A stretch of DNA of 64,000 nucleotides, taken from positions 36,118,214 through 36,182,213 of the forward strand of contig CM049320.1 of the NCBI GenBank assembly GCA_026874595.1, given 5' to 3'. This document shows positions 9,212 through 19,215 of this stretch, in pieces. Under the pieces are notes generated by a model. The model searched no databases. It was given only the letters and a program-made list of their open reading frames with translations, and was not told the origin of the DNA. Origin of the DNA: Sipunculus nudus. Its lineage: Eukaryota; Annelida; Sipuncula; Golfingiida; Sipunculidae. The position numbers were made by a program, and so were the translations under genes. Position 1 is the first letter of the stretch. Every line of letters begins with the position of its first letter.

Positions 9212-10294
9212 ATGGAGAAACGTGTCCACCATGAGAGGTATCGTCTCCACAAGCAAGAACTGGTGTCAGAACTCACAAAGTTGTACACAGTGCAGAGATG
9301 TCGCGAGTTTGCTGCATGGAAATCTGCAGCGGCTAAAAACCCTTTACTTCGGAGAGCAGTTTCATCCTGGACCGCACATACGGGACATGTGTCACCCAAG
9401 GTGTTCCAGACGTTCGAATCGTACAACAAGGGCGTGATAGCCCCAGTCCTGGCAAACCTCGACCGCTGCCACGCCCGTTCGACAACGGCTGGTGAACGGT
9501 TCCACACGCGACTACAAAATCGTCTCTATAAAGTTACCAATTTGAAAGACGTGGTAGAAATCGCATTCGGAAATGCCCTATTTTGGCAAGCATCGGGTTC
9601 CGTGCAGGCCGCACACGCCGAATCAAACGCCAGGGGGTTTATACAAAGGGCGCTGACCATGTTGGAATGTTATCCTTTTAAAAAAGGCGAAGACATACCT
9701 ACGCCTGTTTTATTACAATGGGCCAAAGATGTTAAAGTTACCGTTGTATGTGAAACACCCGTCGGACCGCACATCCCAATATCAAACGTCGGTACTGCCT
9801 CAACAGAAAGCAACAGACCTTTGCCGACATGCAACTCTGTGAGGTGGCCACCACGTCGGAAAGTAAAACGGATGGATGCGAAGAAGCGCCTACAGCTGAA
9901 AGGGACGAGACGGCCGGATGTGGTACTGCTGGCCGCACACCCCAAAGGCCGTTGCGCATGGGTGTGTGTGGTCGAAGTGAAAAGTATCGGCTTCAACGCA
10001 AGTGTCCATAAACAGGATCTCATCCGCTCGCAATATCAACAAGTCGCCAGGACGTTCAAGTACTCCAGTATAGTGTCGCCTGTCTTTTCAAAAGAACGAA
10101 TTACGTTCGCGTGTCAATCGGCGTTTTACCAGGTTTGCGACACTACCTGGCGCCTGCGCGAGTTCTTGCATCGATCATCCGCAGCGCACTGGAGAAAGGG
10201 TGCACAGCATCAGCACCGCATACACGCGCGTTCGTTTCAGTTCATACGTGTGGGTTGGAAAGACGTGCTGTCGCGTGAGACGTTTCACTGTTAA
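9212..10294 (+). CDS. PD-(D/E)XK nuclease-like protein, possibly UL24-related (360 aa)
   Basis: The ATG at 9212 follows a short AT-rich promoter-like stretch (CATATATATTAC near 9112). The mostly basic 360-aa protein has RRPDVVLL at 233-240 and VCVVEVKSIG at 251-260. Asp236 and Glu255-x-Lys257 fit the PD-(D/E)XK catalytic core, and a Gln-rich helix (DLIRSQYQQVARTF) follows as in many members. Among herpesvirus core proteins, UL24 carries this motif set, and its function is still poorly defined; another viral endonuclease is the main alternative. The coding assignment is strong, the fold assignment moderate, and the UL24 link weak. Confidence 0.7.
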   Translation: MEKRVHHERYRLHKQELVSELTKLYTVQRCREFAAWKSAAAKNPLLRRAVSSWTAHTGHVSPKVFQTFESYNKGVIAPVLANLDRCHARSTTAGERFHTRLQNRLYKVTNLKDVVEIAFGNALFWQASGSVQAAHAESNARGFIQRALTMLECYPFKKGEDIPTPVLLQWAKDVKVTVVCETPVGPHIPISNVGTASTESNRPLPTCNSVRWPPRRKVKRMDAKKRLQLKGTRRPDVVLLAAHPKGRCAWVCVVEVKSIGFNASVHKQDLIRSQYQQVARTFKYSSIVSPVFSKERITFACQSAFYQVCDTTWRLREFLHRSSAAHWRKGAQHQHRIHARSFQFIRVGWKDVLSRETFHC

Positions 10295-10406
10295 GGAAAA
10301 AGCAGATGCCACAAACGATAAAAGGGACAGCACATCCGAGCGAACATTTCAACCTCAAACAGGCTGTGGAGACGGGGGCCAATTCTCGAACGTGGCCTTT
10401 TCAGAA

Positions 10407-10610
10407 ATGGTGTTCTGCTCTCAAGAATGCGGATATGTTCTTCCTATTGGCGAAGGACGAAGCAAGTGTGAAGGCGGCGCCCCCGCAGGGCCCATATGTA
10501 CGTTCCGCGCACCAACTGACCTGTCTGTGCTCGAACACGCCGACCGCTACACAAAAGCGATGTATGAACTGGTGACAACCGTCTGCCCGATTGAGAAGTA
10601 CACACAGTAG
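10407..10610 (+). CDS. Possible small Cys-containing protein (67 aa)
   Basis: A 67-codon frame begins at the ATG at 10407 in the gap between two larger genes. The frame is open back to about 10200 without another ATG. It has CSQEC, a further Cys pair, and a helix-like end (EHADRYTKAMYELVTTVC). A competing overlapping frame at 10306-10575 has a similar length and is equally hard to judge. It could be a small gene, a 3' exon, or chance. No function is suggested. Confidence 0.3.
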   Translation: MVFCSQECGYVLPIGEGRSKCEGGAPAGPICTFRAPTDLSVLEHADRYTKAMYELVTTVCPIEKYTQ

Positions 10611-10785
10611 CGTAGAGTGCTAATAATATTCAACTGCACGGGTACCTCAAAGATCAGGATGCATATGGGGCAGCAGGCTGGACTGATAGAGCATGTAGGT
10701 GCCCGCTTGTCTCGCATGGTCAATGGCATGCGGTGGCTTTATTGGCTTAGAGTTGGAAGTTCCTGACACACATATCACTTTATGA

Positions 10786-11262
10786 ATGCGGTTTTCTCAT
10801 GCCATGGCTCAATGGCGCGGAGATCCACATGATACTACTAGCGGACGAAGAAGAAGTGATCATTTGTTCGAAAATGGCACACTGGAGTCGGACAAAGAGT
10901 TCCACCGCAGGCTTGAAATACTGGACAGCGGGACGTGTTCTGGTGCTAACATTTCTGCGTGGACACCTGACAACGCCGTCATGTCACAGTCTACCGCCAA
11001 TAACCGTTTGCCTCCCTTGTACCATGTTTTACTGGTTCATTCCGCTCGTACCAGGGAGAGTCTGAGGACTGCAAGACTCAAAATGCGCACCATGAGGGAC
11101 GGGTACCTACCGCTTTTACGGCTGAAAGCGAAACGGCTGCACGATGAAGCTGTGACAGACGTCCACGACCGATACCGGACAGAGTTGTTGGACCTCATAC
11201 GGTTAATGGAACCGGGGACCCAGGACGCGCTCTGCATCGCCGGGGAAGAGTTAAGGGGTTAG
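10786..11262 (+). CDS. N-terminal part of a large gene interrupted by a frameshift
   Basis: The 158-codon frame stops with TAG at 11260-11262. Its last part (RTELLDLIRLMEPGTQDALCIAGEEL) is helical and coding in character, and the same helix appears to continue in the -1 frame, which is open across the stop and runs to 13403. The switch point is at or near the G4 run at 11255-11258. No classical slippery heptamer lies there and no plausible intron fits. I read this as the N-terminus of one gene of about 870 codons whose frame is broken in this sequence. Function unknown. Confidence 0.65.
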   Translation: MRFSHAMAQWRGDPHDTTSGRRRSDHLFENGTLESDKEFHRRLEILDSGTCSGANISAWTPDNAVMSQSTANNRLPPLYHVLLVHSARTRESLRTARLKMRTMRDGYLPLLRLKAKRLHDEAVTDVHDRYRTELLDLIRLMEPGTQDALCIAGEELRG

Positions 11263-11327
11263 CCGAAGACTTTTTACGACGGACCACAGGCGACACCGCC
11301 CGTGCGGCTGAAATCACGGATGCACTC

Positions 11328-13403
11328 ATGGGACATTTGACAACACTGAACGACGCATTCAGTCGACGGCCTCCAGAAATGGTCCATCCAGAGGAAGAGG
11401 ACCAGCGCAGGTCTCGTAGCCCATTGCGTCAACCAACATCACGACCCTGCCCTGATGAACTGATGAGTCATGGAAACAATGCAGACGCTTCTGTTCCCCC
11501 ACTCGTGGAGCAGCTGGTACCCATGATGGTAAAAACGGTAGATGGCCAGACACGTACTAAAAGGGCTTTGCAGACAATGAACATGTCAAAACGCGCGTTG
11601 CTTACGTGCCGCCAACGTTTACCTGCATTCCAACTTCCGACCGAGCATGCGAAAAGAGTACTCGCGGCTTCCACGCAACAGTGTGATCGCCCAGCATTGC
11701 CCGTGTACGGTCCCGAGACACATTTACTTTTCCATATGATTACGTCAAAGGGGAAAAAAATAAAGGATTTCACCAGGTCACGTTTGTCCAGTTTGCAAGA
11801 GACATTGCTCCGGCATGAACTGGGACCAACCGACCCGTCCTTGGCTAATGTGAACCTGGTCCCGCCAGGCCGCCAGGGAAGCAGCGGGGCCTGGAGGGTG
11901 CCACAGGACAGTAAGGGTTCTTTCGTTACCGTCGCACCAGCATTCGTGCTCGCTGTCAACAACGCCGTGGCAGATGTCGGAACGTTGACTCACCAACTGG
12001 ACTGTGATGCGAACCGGCACTTCTCGGACCTCTACGCCGGCCTTTGGTACCTGTACGCTTGGTATGAGATATCGCAAAATAACCGTCAGATACAATATGT
12101 GATGTCCCGCAGGTGGGCGGATGTCGTGGCGAGCACGCCAGTGGCTCTCGAGTGTTACTACGACATGTTCCTGACGGGGTTCAAATGCGGAAAGAAGGAT
12201 TTAGGTTACAGACCACTGTTGCAAACTGGACTGGAATGGGAGGCCCTCCCTCCTTTAGGAGGTTTTCCAACGGCCGTTTCCGTATCGGGTTCTGTTGCTG
12301 CCACGATAGGTAACGATTCATGCTGGGAGGGCATACGAAATGACGTGTCCGAGTCCCAGAGGGAAGCAAGTGAAAGTCATATGACGCACGCGGACCCCTT
12401 GAACCAAAAGGCAGACTGGACACCTTACGTCGTGTGGCCACAGCCATCGTACGGCAGTGCGGAAAAGCTAATGACGTCCTCATGCCACACGGCAGACATG
12501 CTGTACACTATGGTCTTTGGTGCCACGCCCAGGGACGAGGAAGGGAACCCGAGCTACCGGTTAGAGGACAGGCCCATTCAGGCCGTTCTGACAGACGAGA
12601 ACGCATCAGATGACTGCAGGGGCGTCTTCTACGCGTTGTACAAGTACAGTAGCGTTCGGCGAGCAGCAGTGCTAGGGATTAACGTCACGCTGCTGCTGTA
12701 CGCTATAGGATGGCACCGGACTAAACAAACATGGGAAGCGTTTACTTCATCTATTTTGATGTATTTGAAAGGTATGGATCGCCGAGTCACCACATCAAGC
12801 GCTTTCCCCGGTTTATGGCTTTTGTGTCTGCTGAACGACAGGCAAGACCTGGCGGGTGCAGTCAAAGCGTACGAGGAAGAATGGGCCAAGCGTAGAGAAA
12901 CAGAGAGTGCTGCTGAATCACGGGACACACTATACATCCCCGGAATGGAGATGCACGAATGGATGGACAGGCAATACGACGGGGCACCTTACGCTTTGTT
13001 AGTTCTTCGCCAGCTTGTATACAACCTGACAGATATTGATAAACTCTCCGCAGATATATGTTTGGACCCTACTGCAACTCTCCGCCTTGATGGTAAAAGA
13101 CACAACAAAAAGTCACAGAAACTTGCAAAAATACGGTCCTCTGTTCTGTTACTGCGCAACATAGCATTTCAGGAGGTTGAAAAAAATATAAACGCTTTGG
13201 GAATTTGTACGGCATCAAACATACAAGAGGGCACAGCAGCACACACAAAATGGTACATACTAAAGAACGCCATATACACCACCATGTACATGTTCAAACC
13301 CTTCGCAAACAATCTGTACTCGACCCCAAAAGGTCATGATTACGTATGGCAATTCATAACACAAGGTTTCACGCATAAGGAAGAACCCAATGTTTTTATG
13401 TGA
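11328..13403 (+). CDS. Large protein of unknown function, main part of the frameshifted gene (691 aa from first ATG)
   Basis: The first ATG in frame is at 11328, but coding-type sequence (AEDFLRRTTGDTARAAEITDAL) extends upstream in the same frame to about 11259, so this ATG is probably not the true start. The protein has a short disordered acidic/basic segment (EEEDQRRSRSPLRQ), then a long globular region rich in Trp, Tyr and Leu with helical segments. No signal peptide, membrane segment or enzyme motif is visible. It lies in a run of rightward genes and would suit a capsid-associated or tegument protein by size, but that is only a guess. Confidence 0.8.
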   Translation: MGHLTTLNDAFSRRPPEMVHPEEEDQRRSRSPLRQPTSRPCPDELMSHGNNADASVPPLVEQLVPMMVKTVDGQTRTKRALQTMNMSKRALLTCRQRLPAFQLPTEHAKRVLAASTQQCDRPALPVYGPETHLLFHMITSKGKKIKDFTRSRLSSLQETLLRHELGPTDPSLANVNLVPPGRQGSSGAWRVPQDSKGSFVTVAPAFVLAVNNAVADVGTLTHQLDCDANRHFSDLYAGLWYLYAWYEISQNNRQIQYVMSRRWADVVASTPVALECYYDMFLTGFKCGKKDLGYRPLLQTGLEWEALPPLGGFPTAVSVSGSVAATIGNDSCWEGIRNDVSESQREASESHMTHADPLNQKADWTPYVVWPQPSYGSAEKLMTSSCHTADMLYTMVFGATPRDEEGNPSYRLEDRPIQAVLTDENASDDCRGVFYALYKYSSVRRAAVLGINVTLLLYAIGWHRTKQTWEAFTSSILMYLKGMDRRVTTSSAFPGLWLLCLLNDRQDLAGAVKAYEEEWAKRRETESAAESRDTLYIPGMEMHEWMDRQYDGAPYALLVLRQLVYNLTDIDKLSADICLDPTATLRLDGKRHNKKSQKLAKIRSSVLLLRNIAFQEVEKNINALGICTASNIQEGTAAHTKWYILKNAIYTTMYMFKPFANNLYSTPKGHDYVWQFITQGFTHKEEPNVFM

Positions 13404-13545
13404 ATGTCGTATTCGAGAATGGCATCCATACACACGCATACTTATACACATTTGAATAGATTCACAAGAGATATTGCATAATGCTTAAGTATAATATGTC
13501 AAACTGATATTTTGTGAACACTGTTGCTTTATATTATATATCAAC

Positions 13546-13551
13546 AATAAA
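13546..13551 (+). promoter_or_regulatory. AATAAA polyadenylation signal
   Basis: The signal stands in a 230-base AT-rich gap between convergent genes, about 140 nt after the stop at 13403. Confidence 0.4.
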
Positions 13552-13634
13552 ACAGTTGTATGTCCATGATCTATTGTTTGTTATACATACATAGATATGT
13601 GTGTGTGTTGAAACATTAGTTTATATTTTGCTAT

Positions 13635-16600
13635 TTAAAGTTTGTAAGGTTCGACAGCGGGGGTGAGTCCTGATGTGGAGGTCCACGCCTGACACGTCAT
13701 TTCTAATGTGTCCCACGGCACCTGCTGCTGCTTTTCGTTCACGTCTCCGTCAACAGCCCACAAGGCGTGGCGTTTCTGTTGAAGCCATGTGAAATAAGCG
13801 TAAACGCCATTTACAGGTGACAAGGACCCAACTGACGGGTCGGCTGTGCAGTCGTACAAAGCGGACACGAAATCGCCATTGCGGGACCTGTAAGCTGTGC
13901 TTTGCCCGCTGAGAACAGAATCGGTCTTCCGCCCTACCCTGCCAAAACGGTCAGTTGGTCCGTGGCGTGCTCGTTTTGCGCAAGGGTCGTAATCGGCCGA
14001 GCACAACTGCAATGGTTTACACGCTGCAGGCGAAAACCGTTTGCGGAGTGTCCGCACCAGCTGCGGCATATGGGGCCCGCTCCCGACGGCCACTGAACCC
14101 CACGCATATACCAACGGGCAGTCTTCGGACTGATCGCAATCTCCGTCCGAAGCAGTGCTTTTTTCTGCGCCGCCCCGCGTGTCTCTTAAGTTGTAGAGGC
14201 ACGAAATCAGACGTGACGCCAGAAAATTTAATGGGCACTCATTGGCGCGTTCCGTGTTTTGCATGGCCCTCTGCATTGCAACGTCGAGCTCTCCTACGCT
14301 TTCAATGACACGCCGATGGGACTCCACAAGTGCGTGCAGGGTGTGTGGGTTGCTGGCTTTCGGGTACGTGGCGGAACAGCATTTGTGAAGATTGCACGGC
14401 AAAGACGCGGTGACTGACCTGTTTTCATCAACGTCGGCGTCCTCGACCGCCACGCATTCCGGCGTCTTGCCCGTGTTGCCCCCCACAGGGGTAACGTGAA
14501 TATTTTTGATACGTAGACGTGTGGTGCACTTAATGGGGACGAGGACAGACAGTGCCACACCTGGAAACTTCCTTGCTTTCACCGCGCGTGTGTACCTGAC
14601 CATTTTCCCTGGAATGCGTGACACGTTCGTTGGTCCGTGGTGGTCCACGCAAAAATTAACATTCACGACGACAATACCGGGAACGTTCCGGGTCAGGTGG
14701 TGCTGCGCAACCGGGTCGGAAATATGGGCACACACATGCCGTTGGAGTTCCGATAGAAGGAGATTCTGTATACCTCCCCTGTTGTTGTTGGTCCGTTGGA
14801 TCATGAGCCCTTGACTACGTTGAGCACTTCTAGAGAATGTTGCACCGGAATGATTTTTTACGGTCCCTTCAGAACTGTACGTGGTCATCCTGGGGCCGCT
14901 GAACGTGACGTACACGCGATTCGTATCAAAAGCCGTGCCTCCCCATGCAAGGTGTACGGCCCCTGCCGTATCACCGCTTCCAAGTACGGCGCCCCCTTGA
15001 CTGGAACTGCCCCAGACGGAAATATACGGAGACGCCAGGGGGATCTTCCCGTAAACAGGGTGAGGCATTTTGCAGTCGTCAGAACCCGTGGCACGCCAGA
15101 CAACCTGGGTGGCATCATCATTAAAAGACAGACACTGCAGCACGTGCACATCCAGCAAACCCGGATCGGGTCGCTGGTCTGTGTCTGGAACGCTTGACGC
15201 CTGGCGCGCCGACCGATAGACATCACTCAGTGCTTCGTCTGAATTGAAGGGAGCGGGTACAGGATGGACATTAGGGTTCCGTATAAGATCGTTCAGCGTT
15301 TCCAAAATCCCTACGAAGCGCGCAGAAGCTGCAGTGCCCTCTTGCGCGGTCTGTGGATGAGCGTTCTGCCAGTTGTTGGTTTTCCACGGCATAACGTCTC
15401 GCCATTCCCTGTGTAGAGACACGGTCGCGGGGACATAGTGAGCCTTCCACCAGGCTGTGGCCGGACACGAGACGTGACTCTCCGACACGTCTGTCGCATC
15501 TCGTGCATGGCCACACCGTCTCGGAGAAACCGCGCAACCGACTGCAAGATGTAACAGTAACCGTTTGATCTGAACAGACCTGCACCCGAATCCAAGAAGA
15601 CAACTCGTCGGGTGTCTCTGACCGCTCCCTGACCCATTGTCCAGGCCGACCTTTTCATGATCTGCCTGCCATTCCAAAATGTCCCAGCATTCAGGGCAAG
15701 GTGTTTCAGCCGGCCCCTCTGCTTCAGTCCTTTTGTGACAGAAGTGGTCCGTTTCTGGCGCACCTGACGGAAACCAAACCCAGAACATGTCGCTGTTTTT
15801 GTTCCATTTCTTTTTAGAAGGTCCAGTCTTCTCATCTTTCACACAGCTGCGCGGCGAAGTTGATTGGAAACCACCTCGGGTGAGCACGTCGGGAATTAAA
15901 CTAGACCTGTGGTGCCAAGGCACACTGAAACTGCGGGCCCGAGGATCGTGGGAACTAGGCGGTTTGAAACGCAAGAGGCCCTGGGACGTACGGTATGCTT
16001 TCAGGAAGAGGTCGTGCCTGTAAGCCTTTATGCCCGGCACGCCTACGAAACCGTCCACCTCCGTGAACGGGATGCAAACCTCGTTGGCCTGTCGATTGAC
16101 TTGGCTCACGAGGTTTCTGCACGTGTTCAACAGGTGGTGCACAGCATGACATATGTTCCACACACCTTCACCACGTTTGATAAAAGTTACTCTTTCGTTT
16201 GCGGCCTGCGCCAGCGCATCTGCGATCTGTTCAGTACGCAAGATGGCATTGTACTCCCCGAACATGCCTGTGTCTACAGCGTATTGCATCCAAGCGACGT
16301 TTGCAGCCTCCCACCACCCCGCTGCTGCGGTACGGCGCAGAGTCTGAACGGGAATCGGCCGCGCCTTTTCTGCCAGGGCGTTCTGTATGAATACAGGGTA
16401 CTTATGACTGCATATACCTATGGCACGTTCAGGGGACAAAAGTCTGCACAGGAGATACAAGAGCGCTGAATCGGGCACGCGACTCAGAGACGGTAAGCAT
16501 GCTTCCATTAGCATGCGGTCGAACAACGTGTGGAAGTGTTCAGCTGGACGCGTGGACGGGTTGCTACCTGACACCGCCCATGAATCTAAATGTGGCTTAC

Positions 16601-17327
16601 AACTGACATGGCCTGAAGCCCACACGATAAAAAAACGAGACCTGACGCACGTCCGCGTTTCCAGGCACAGGCGTTTTGCTGACGGGGCCCGTCCGTCAGT
16701 ATCGTCCAGATCTGGTTGACATGTTCCCGCGTAACGGCAGAAACCGGCCGATGCTCTGTTCCATTCAGGTGTAGCGTTCCAAGCAGGGGGCTGCTTGCCA
16801 CAACGAGCAGACAGGCCGTTCCACGTGTCCGTCACGTCGTAAGCTAGCACGTCGCGTGCCAACTCTTCTTTTGCTGAGTCCTGATATGGACATATCACCC
16901 TGACATGCACAACACCCGCCCCTTCGACCATCCGTGTCGCGGCATGTTCCAGTGCCACGATGAAACGGTGACGTAAATGTTCTGATATATCATCGGCACC
17001 CGGTGTGCAGAAACGGGCCAGCAAGACAGCCACTTTTGTCATACGGACACCGTCCACATCCGGCACGGGCTGTGAAACGCACCACCGGGTCCCGCAAACC
17101 TTTACAACGCTGTCGACCAGTTCAACTTCTCTCTTGTAGTCAGCGTGAGTGGAGGGTGGGAACGGGAAACTGCGCGCAAACAGGTGACCGAATATCTGAA
17201 GGAGACGACGGTGATCCCAACCGTCTTTTGATTGTGCATGATAATCCCTCACCTTGTGTACTGGGACCCATTCATCAAGGATGCAAGGTGTGTCGATCCT
17301 GGCAGAAACCTGGCACAGGTCCTCCAT
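13635..17327 (-). CDS. Large Cys/His-containing protein of unknown function (1230 aa)
   Basis: The ATG at 17327 (MEDLCQVSARIDTPCILDEW) is the first in the frame. Possible metal-binding clusters occur in the middle (FCHKRTEAEG followed by CPECWDILEWQ) and in the last third (LPCNLHKCCSATYP). No membrane segments are visible. A beta-rich stretch around residues 740-880 carries hydrophobic alternation (GIVVVNVNFCVDHHG). By size and the late Cys/His cluster it could be the helicase-primase primase, but I do not find a clear DxD catalytic pair, so I leave it unnamed. Tegument protein is the other option. Transcription is leftward, convergent with the gene before it. Confidence 0.8.
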   Translation of the reverse strand: MEDLCQVSARIDTPCILDEWVPVHKVRDYHAQSKDGWDHRRLLQIFGHLFARSFPFPPSTHADYKREVELVDSVVKVCGTRWCVSQPVPDVDGVRMTKVAVLLARFCTPGADDISEHLRHRFIVALEHAATRMVEGAGVVHVRVICPYQDSAKEELARDVLAYDVTDTWNGLSARCGKQPPAWNATPEWNRASAGFCRYAGTCQPDLDDTDGRAPSAKRLCLETRTCVRSRFFIVWASGHVSCKPHLDSWAVSGSNPSTRPAEHFHTLFDRMLMEACLPSLSRVPDSALLYLLCRLLSPERAIGICSHKYPVFIQNALAEKARPIPVQTLRRTAAAGWWEAANVAWMQYAVDTGMFGEYNAILRTEQIADALAQAANERVTFIKRGEGVWNICHAVHHLLNTCRNLVSQVNRQANEVCIPFTEVDGFVGVPGIKAYRHDLFLKAYRTSQGLLRFKPPSSHDPRARSFSVPWHHRSSLIPDVLTRGGFQSTSPRSCVKDEKTGPSKKKWNKNSDMFWVWFPSGAPETDHFCHKRTEAEGPAETPCPECWDILEWQADHEKVGLDNGSGSGQRHPTSCLLGFGCRSVQIKRLLLHLAVGCAVSPRRCGHARDATDVSESHVSCPATAWWKAHYVPATVSLHREWRDVMPWKTNNWQNAHPQTAQEGTAASARFVGILETLNDLIRNPNVHPVPAPFNSDEALSDVYRSARQASSVPDTDQRPDPGLLDVHVLQCLSFNDDATQVVWRATGSDDCKMPHPVYGKIPLASPYISVWGSSSQGGAVLGSGDTAGAVHLAWGGTAFDTNRVYVTFSGPRMTTYSSEGTVKNHSGATFSRSAQRSQGLMIQRTNNNRGGIQNLLLSELQRHVCAHISDPVAQHHLTRNVPGIVVVNVNFCVDHHGPTNVSRIPGKMVRYTRAVKARKFPGVALSVLVPIKCTTRLRIKNIHVTPVGGNTGKTPECVAVEDADVDENRSVTASLPCNLHKCCSATYPKASNPHTLHALVESHRRVIESVGELDVAMQRAMQNTERANECPLNFLASRLISCLYNLRDTRGGAEKSTASDGDCDQSEDCPLVYAWGSVAVGSGPHMPQLVRTLRKRFSPAACKPLQLCSADYDPCAKRARHGPTDRFGRVGRKTDSVLSGQSTAYRSRNGDFVSALYDCTADPSVGSLSPVNGVYAYFTWLQQKRHALWAVDGDVNEKQQQVPWDTLEMTCQAWTSTSGLTPAVEPYKL

Positions 17328-17627
17328 CCCGCTTCCTCTCTCCACAGCCTGTAACTGCAATTATGGTATGCAACACACTGGCTAACATCGGTGCGTATCT
17401 GTTTTTTTATACATCCTAATCTGCTACTGAATCATGATCACGTGATCTATCTGGCGTAAGAAGACTGATATGAATGTCACATCCATCACACACAATAATG
17501 CTATACCACACACCTTTTTCGAATAAAAACAAACAACAGCGTGCCATATTTTTTATTGCATTTACAATCCACCATGTACATTGCTCATATATATATAGAG
17601 CGAGAGAAAAATGTTTTTCATGCCTTG
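17328..17627. other. 300-base intergenic region between two leftward genes
   Basis: AT-rich. TTTATT at 17552-17557 (AATAAA on the minus strand) is the probable polyadenylation signal of the upstream leftward gene. A palindromic TGATCACGTGATC stands near 17437, and an AT-dinucleotide run (ATATATATAGAG) near 17590. It should hold the promoter of the 13635-17327 gene. Confidence 0.4.
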
Positions 17628-18809
17628 TCAATGCAATACAACTCTTTTCAGGAACGTTGCTGCATCGTATATGTCTCTCGTGAAGTTTCCCGGGATGACA
17701 TGGAGGCGCAACCACGAGATCGCGTCTATAGACCTGTGGCCACCACAAACGTATAAGCACACAAAAAACAAAGCTGTACAAATACACGAAAATACTAAGT
17801 ACACCTTGCATGCATACAGTCGGCGAACGTGGCACAAAAAAAAAAGCAGAACCAGACTCGAGACACTCGTCAGAAACCACGTAAGTACACGCACCACATT
17901 ACCAACGAGGCTGCTGGAGAACCGAGGCCATATGTGCGTTCTCCTAAAGCGCATCCACAGTTTCCTGAAAGGCAGGTTCGGATCGGACGCCGCCAGCAGG
18001 CTGTGCAAGGTGGTCTTAGATCGCCCGTACAGTCCTGTCCTTTCCTGGCATTTCGAATCAGCATTACGGGACCAAAATTCGGCGACTGCCCTGTCTTCTT
18101 CCTGTAAAATGTTCCTTGAACGGTTCACCAGACTACCGTCGTATTTCACGGCTGATCCCGCCTGCATGCGCTTCTTGTAATTCACAAGACGCAGAGGATA
18201 CACTGGCCCGGCTGTAGTCTGCACGTCCTGCGATACCCGTTCCAAACATATGGCGTCTTCCTCGACACTTTCACTTTCTGTTTCGGAATCTGTGCAGTAT
18301 ACAGAGCAATCAGAGTCACTGGAACTGTCTTCGTTGTCATCAACGACGTCGCTGTGAGTGACGCGCGGATGCCGCAGGAAACTGTGTAAGGGGACCATGC
18401 AAGGCATCTCACCCGCGCTGGTTTCACCCAGCGGCTGGATGTACTCGGTATTCACCTTGTGATACGTCATGTCGCAGTCTGGCTCTGTTTCCGACCCGGG
18501 GCGTCTCACGATGGACACGAGTCCACCAGCAGCCTGACTCATTAATTTCAGATACCATGTCCCCGACCCGTCCAGCACCCGTAATACTTTGTACAGCGAA
18601 GATAGGCTAACCCGTTTGATACCTGCGCAGCTGCCGATGTTGACGCAGGCGGGTGTATTGGGATCAGAAACAGACGGACATACATGTTCCCCCAATAACC
18701 TGAAATCCAAAGAATGTTTGGGGTTTTCATATTGCACGTGAGCCTGCACGACGTCCCGAAGTGCGGGCGGCCGTTCACTTCCCTTCCCTGCAGCGTGGTC
18801 CTCAAACAT
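17628..18809 (-). CDS. Two-pass membrane protein with acidic serine-rich linker (393 aa)
   Basis: The start ATG is at 18809. The N-terminal ~150 residues look globular; next comes a strongly acidic Ser/Asp/Glu stretch (DDNEDSSSDSDC, then TDSETESESVEED). Near the C-terminus are two hydrophobic spans, about 308-331 (VVRVLTWFLTSVSSLVLLFF) and 340-362 (VYLVFSCICTALFFVCLYV), separated by a short basic loop. There is no signal peptide, so the bulk should face the cytosol or nucleoplasm. A C-terminally anchored, acidic protein could act in nuclear egress or envelopment, but the herpesvirus egress protein has one anchor and no specific match is seen. Confidence 0.75.
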   Translation of the reverse strand: MFEDHAAGKGSERPPALRDVVQAHVQYENPKHSLDFRLLGEHVCPSVSDPNTPACVNIGSCAGIKRVSLSSLYKVLRVLDGSGTWYLKLMSQAAGGLVSIVRRPGSETEPDCDMTYHKVNTEYIQPLGETSAGEMPCMVPLHSFLRHPRVTHSDVVDDNEDSSSDSDCSVYCTDSETESESVEEDAICLERVSQDVQTTAGPVYPLRLVNYKKRMQAGSAVKYDGSLVNRSRNILQEEDRAVAEFWSRNADSKCQERTGLYGRSKTTLHSLLAASDPNLPFRKLWMRFRRTHIWPRFSSSLVGNVVRVLTWFLTSVSSLVLLFFLCHVRRLYACKVYLVFSCICTALFFVCLYVCGGHRSIDAISWLRLHVIPGNFTRDIYDAATFLKRVVLH

Positions 18810-18822
18810 GCCTTCCCTGACC

Positions 18823-19122
18823 TCAAATGCTGGTGCAGTCCCGAAGCAGACGTAGATTGTTTGTCACAGCTTTGGAGTGTACTTCACAAAAGTGTCCGTC
18901 TCTTGCGCTCTGAATGGCAGATGCCCTGACCCCGGTCACAACAAAATGTTGGAGAGCAGAAAGTGAGGTGCAAGGTCGGTTATCCTTTGTCCGTGGAAAT
19001 GTGTCCAGTAGCTCTCTCGGTGTCACGGTCTGGAAGTACACCAGATCGGTTGCGGGCGATGACTGCTGCTGAGTCGCGCGTGACGCATCATTACCCGACC
19101 CATCGGCAGTCTGTTGATACAT
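18823..19122 (-). CDS. Small protein of unknown function (99 aa)
   Basis: The ATG at 19122 (MYQQTADGSGNDASR) is the first in a frame that ends 13 nt before the start of the two-pass membrane protein gene, in a different frame. After a polar Gln/Ser-rich start it has a mixed helical part (TPRELLDTFPRTKD; LSALQHFVVTGVRAS). No motif is recognised. The tight spacing suggests co-transcription with the next gene. Confidence 0.45.
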   Translation of the reverse strand: MYQQTADGSGNDASRATQQQSSPATDLVYFQTVTPRELLDTFPRTKDNRPCTSLSALQHFVVTGVRASAIQSARDGHFCEVHSKAVTNNLRLLRDCTSI

Positions 19123-19187
19123 ACGGGCACGTGTCAGATTATCCGAACATAACACGCAGTGCGTACCATTTTAGGACATGTGCCCCT

Positions 19188-19193
19188 TTTATT
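19188..19193 (-). promoter_or_regulatory. Polyadenylation signal of the terminase transcript
   Basis: TTTATT on the plus strand, AATAAA on the minus strand, 23 nt beyond the terminase stop codon at 19216. Confidence 0.5.
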
Positions 19194-19215
19194 TAAGGGG
19201 AAAACATCGTGCATC

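Noticed and set aside
10306-10575. 89-codon frame overlapping the small Cys-containing frame
   Set aside because: I cannot tell the two frames apart with confidence; the other has Cys pairing and a helical end, so only that one is listed, at low confidence.
11240-11262. Programmed -1 ribosomal frameshift
   Set aside because: No X-XXY-YYZ slippery site in the right phase; a missing base in the G4 run explains the data better.
13635-17327. Naming the 1230-aa protein as the helicase-primase primase
   Set aside because: Only size and a Cys/His cluster agree; no catalytic DxD pair was found.
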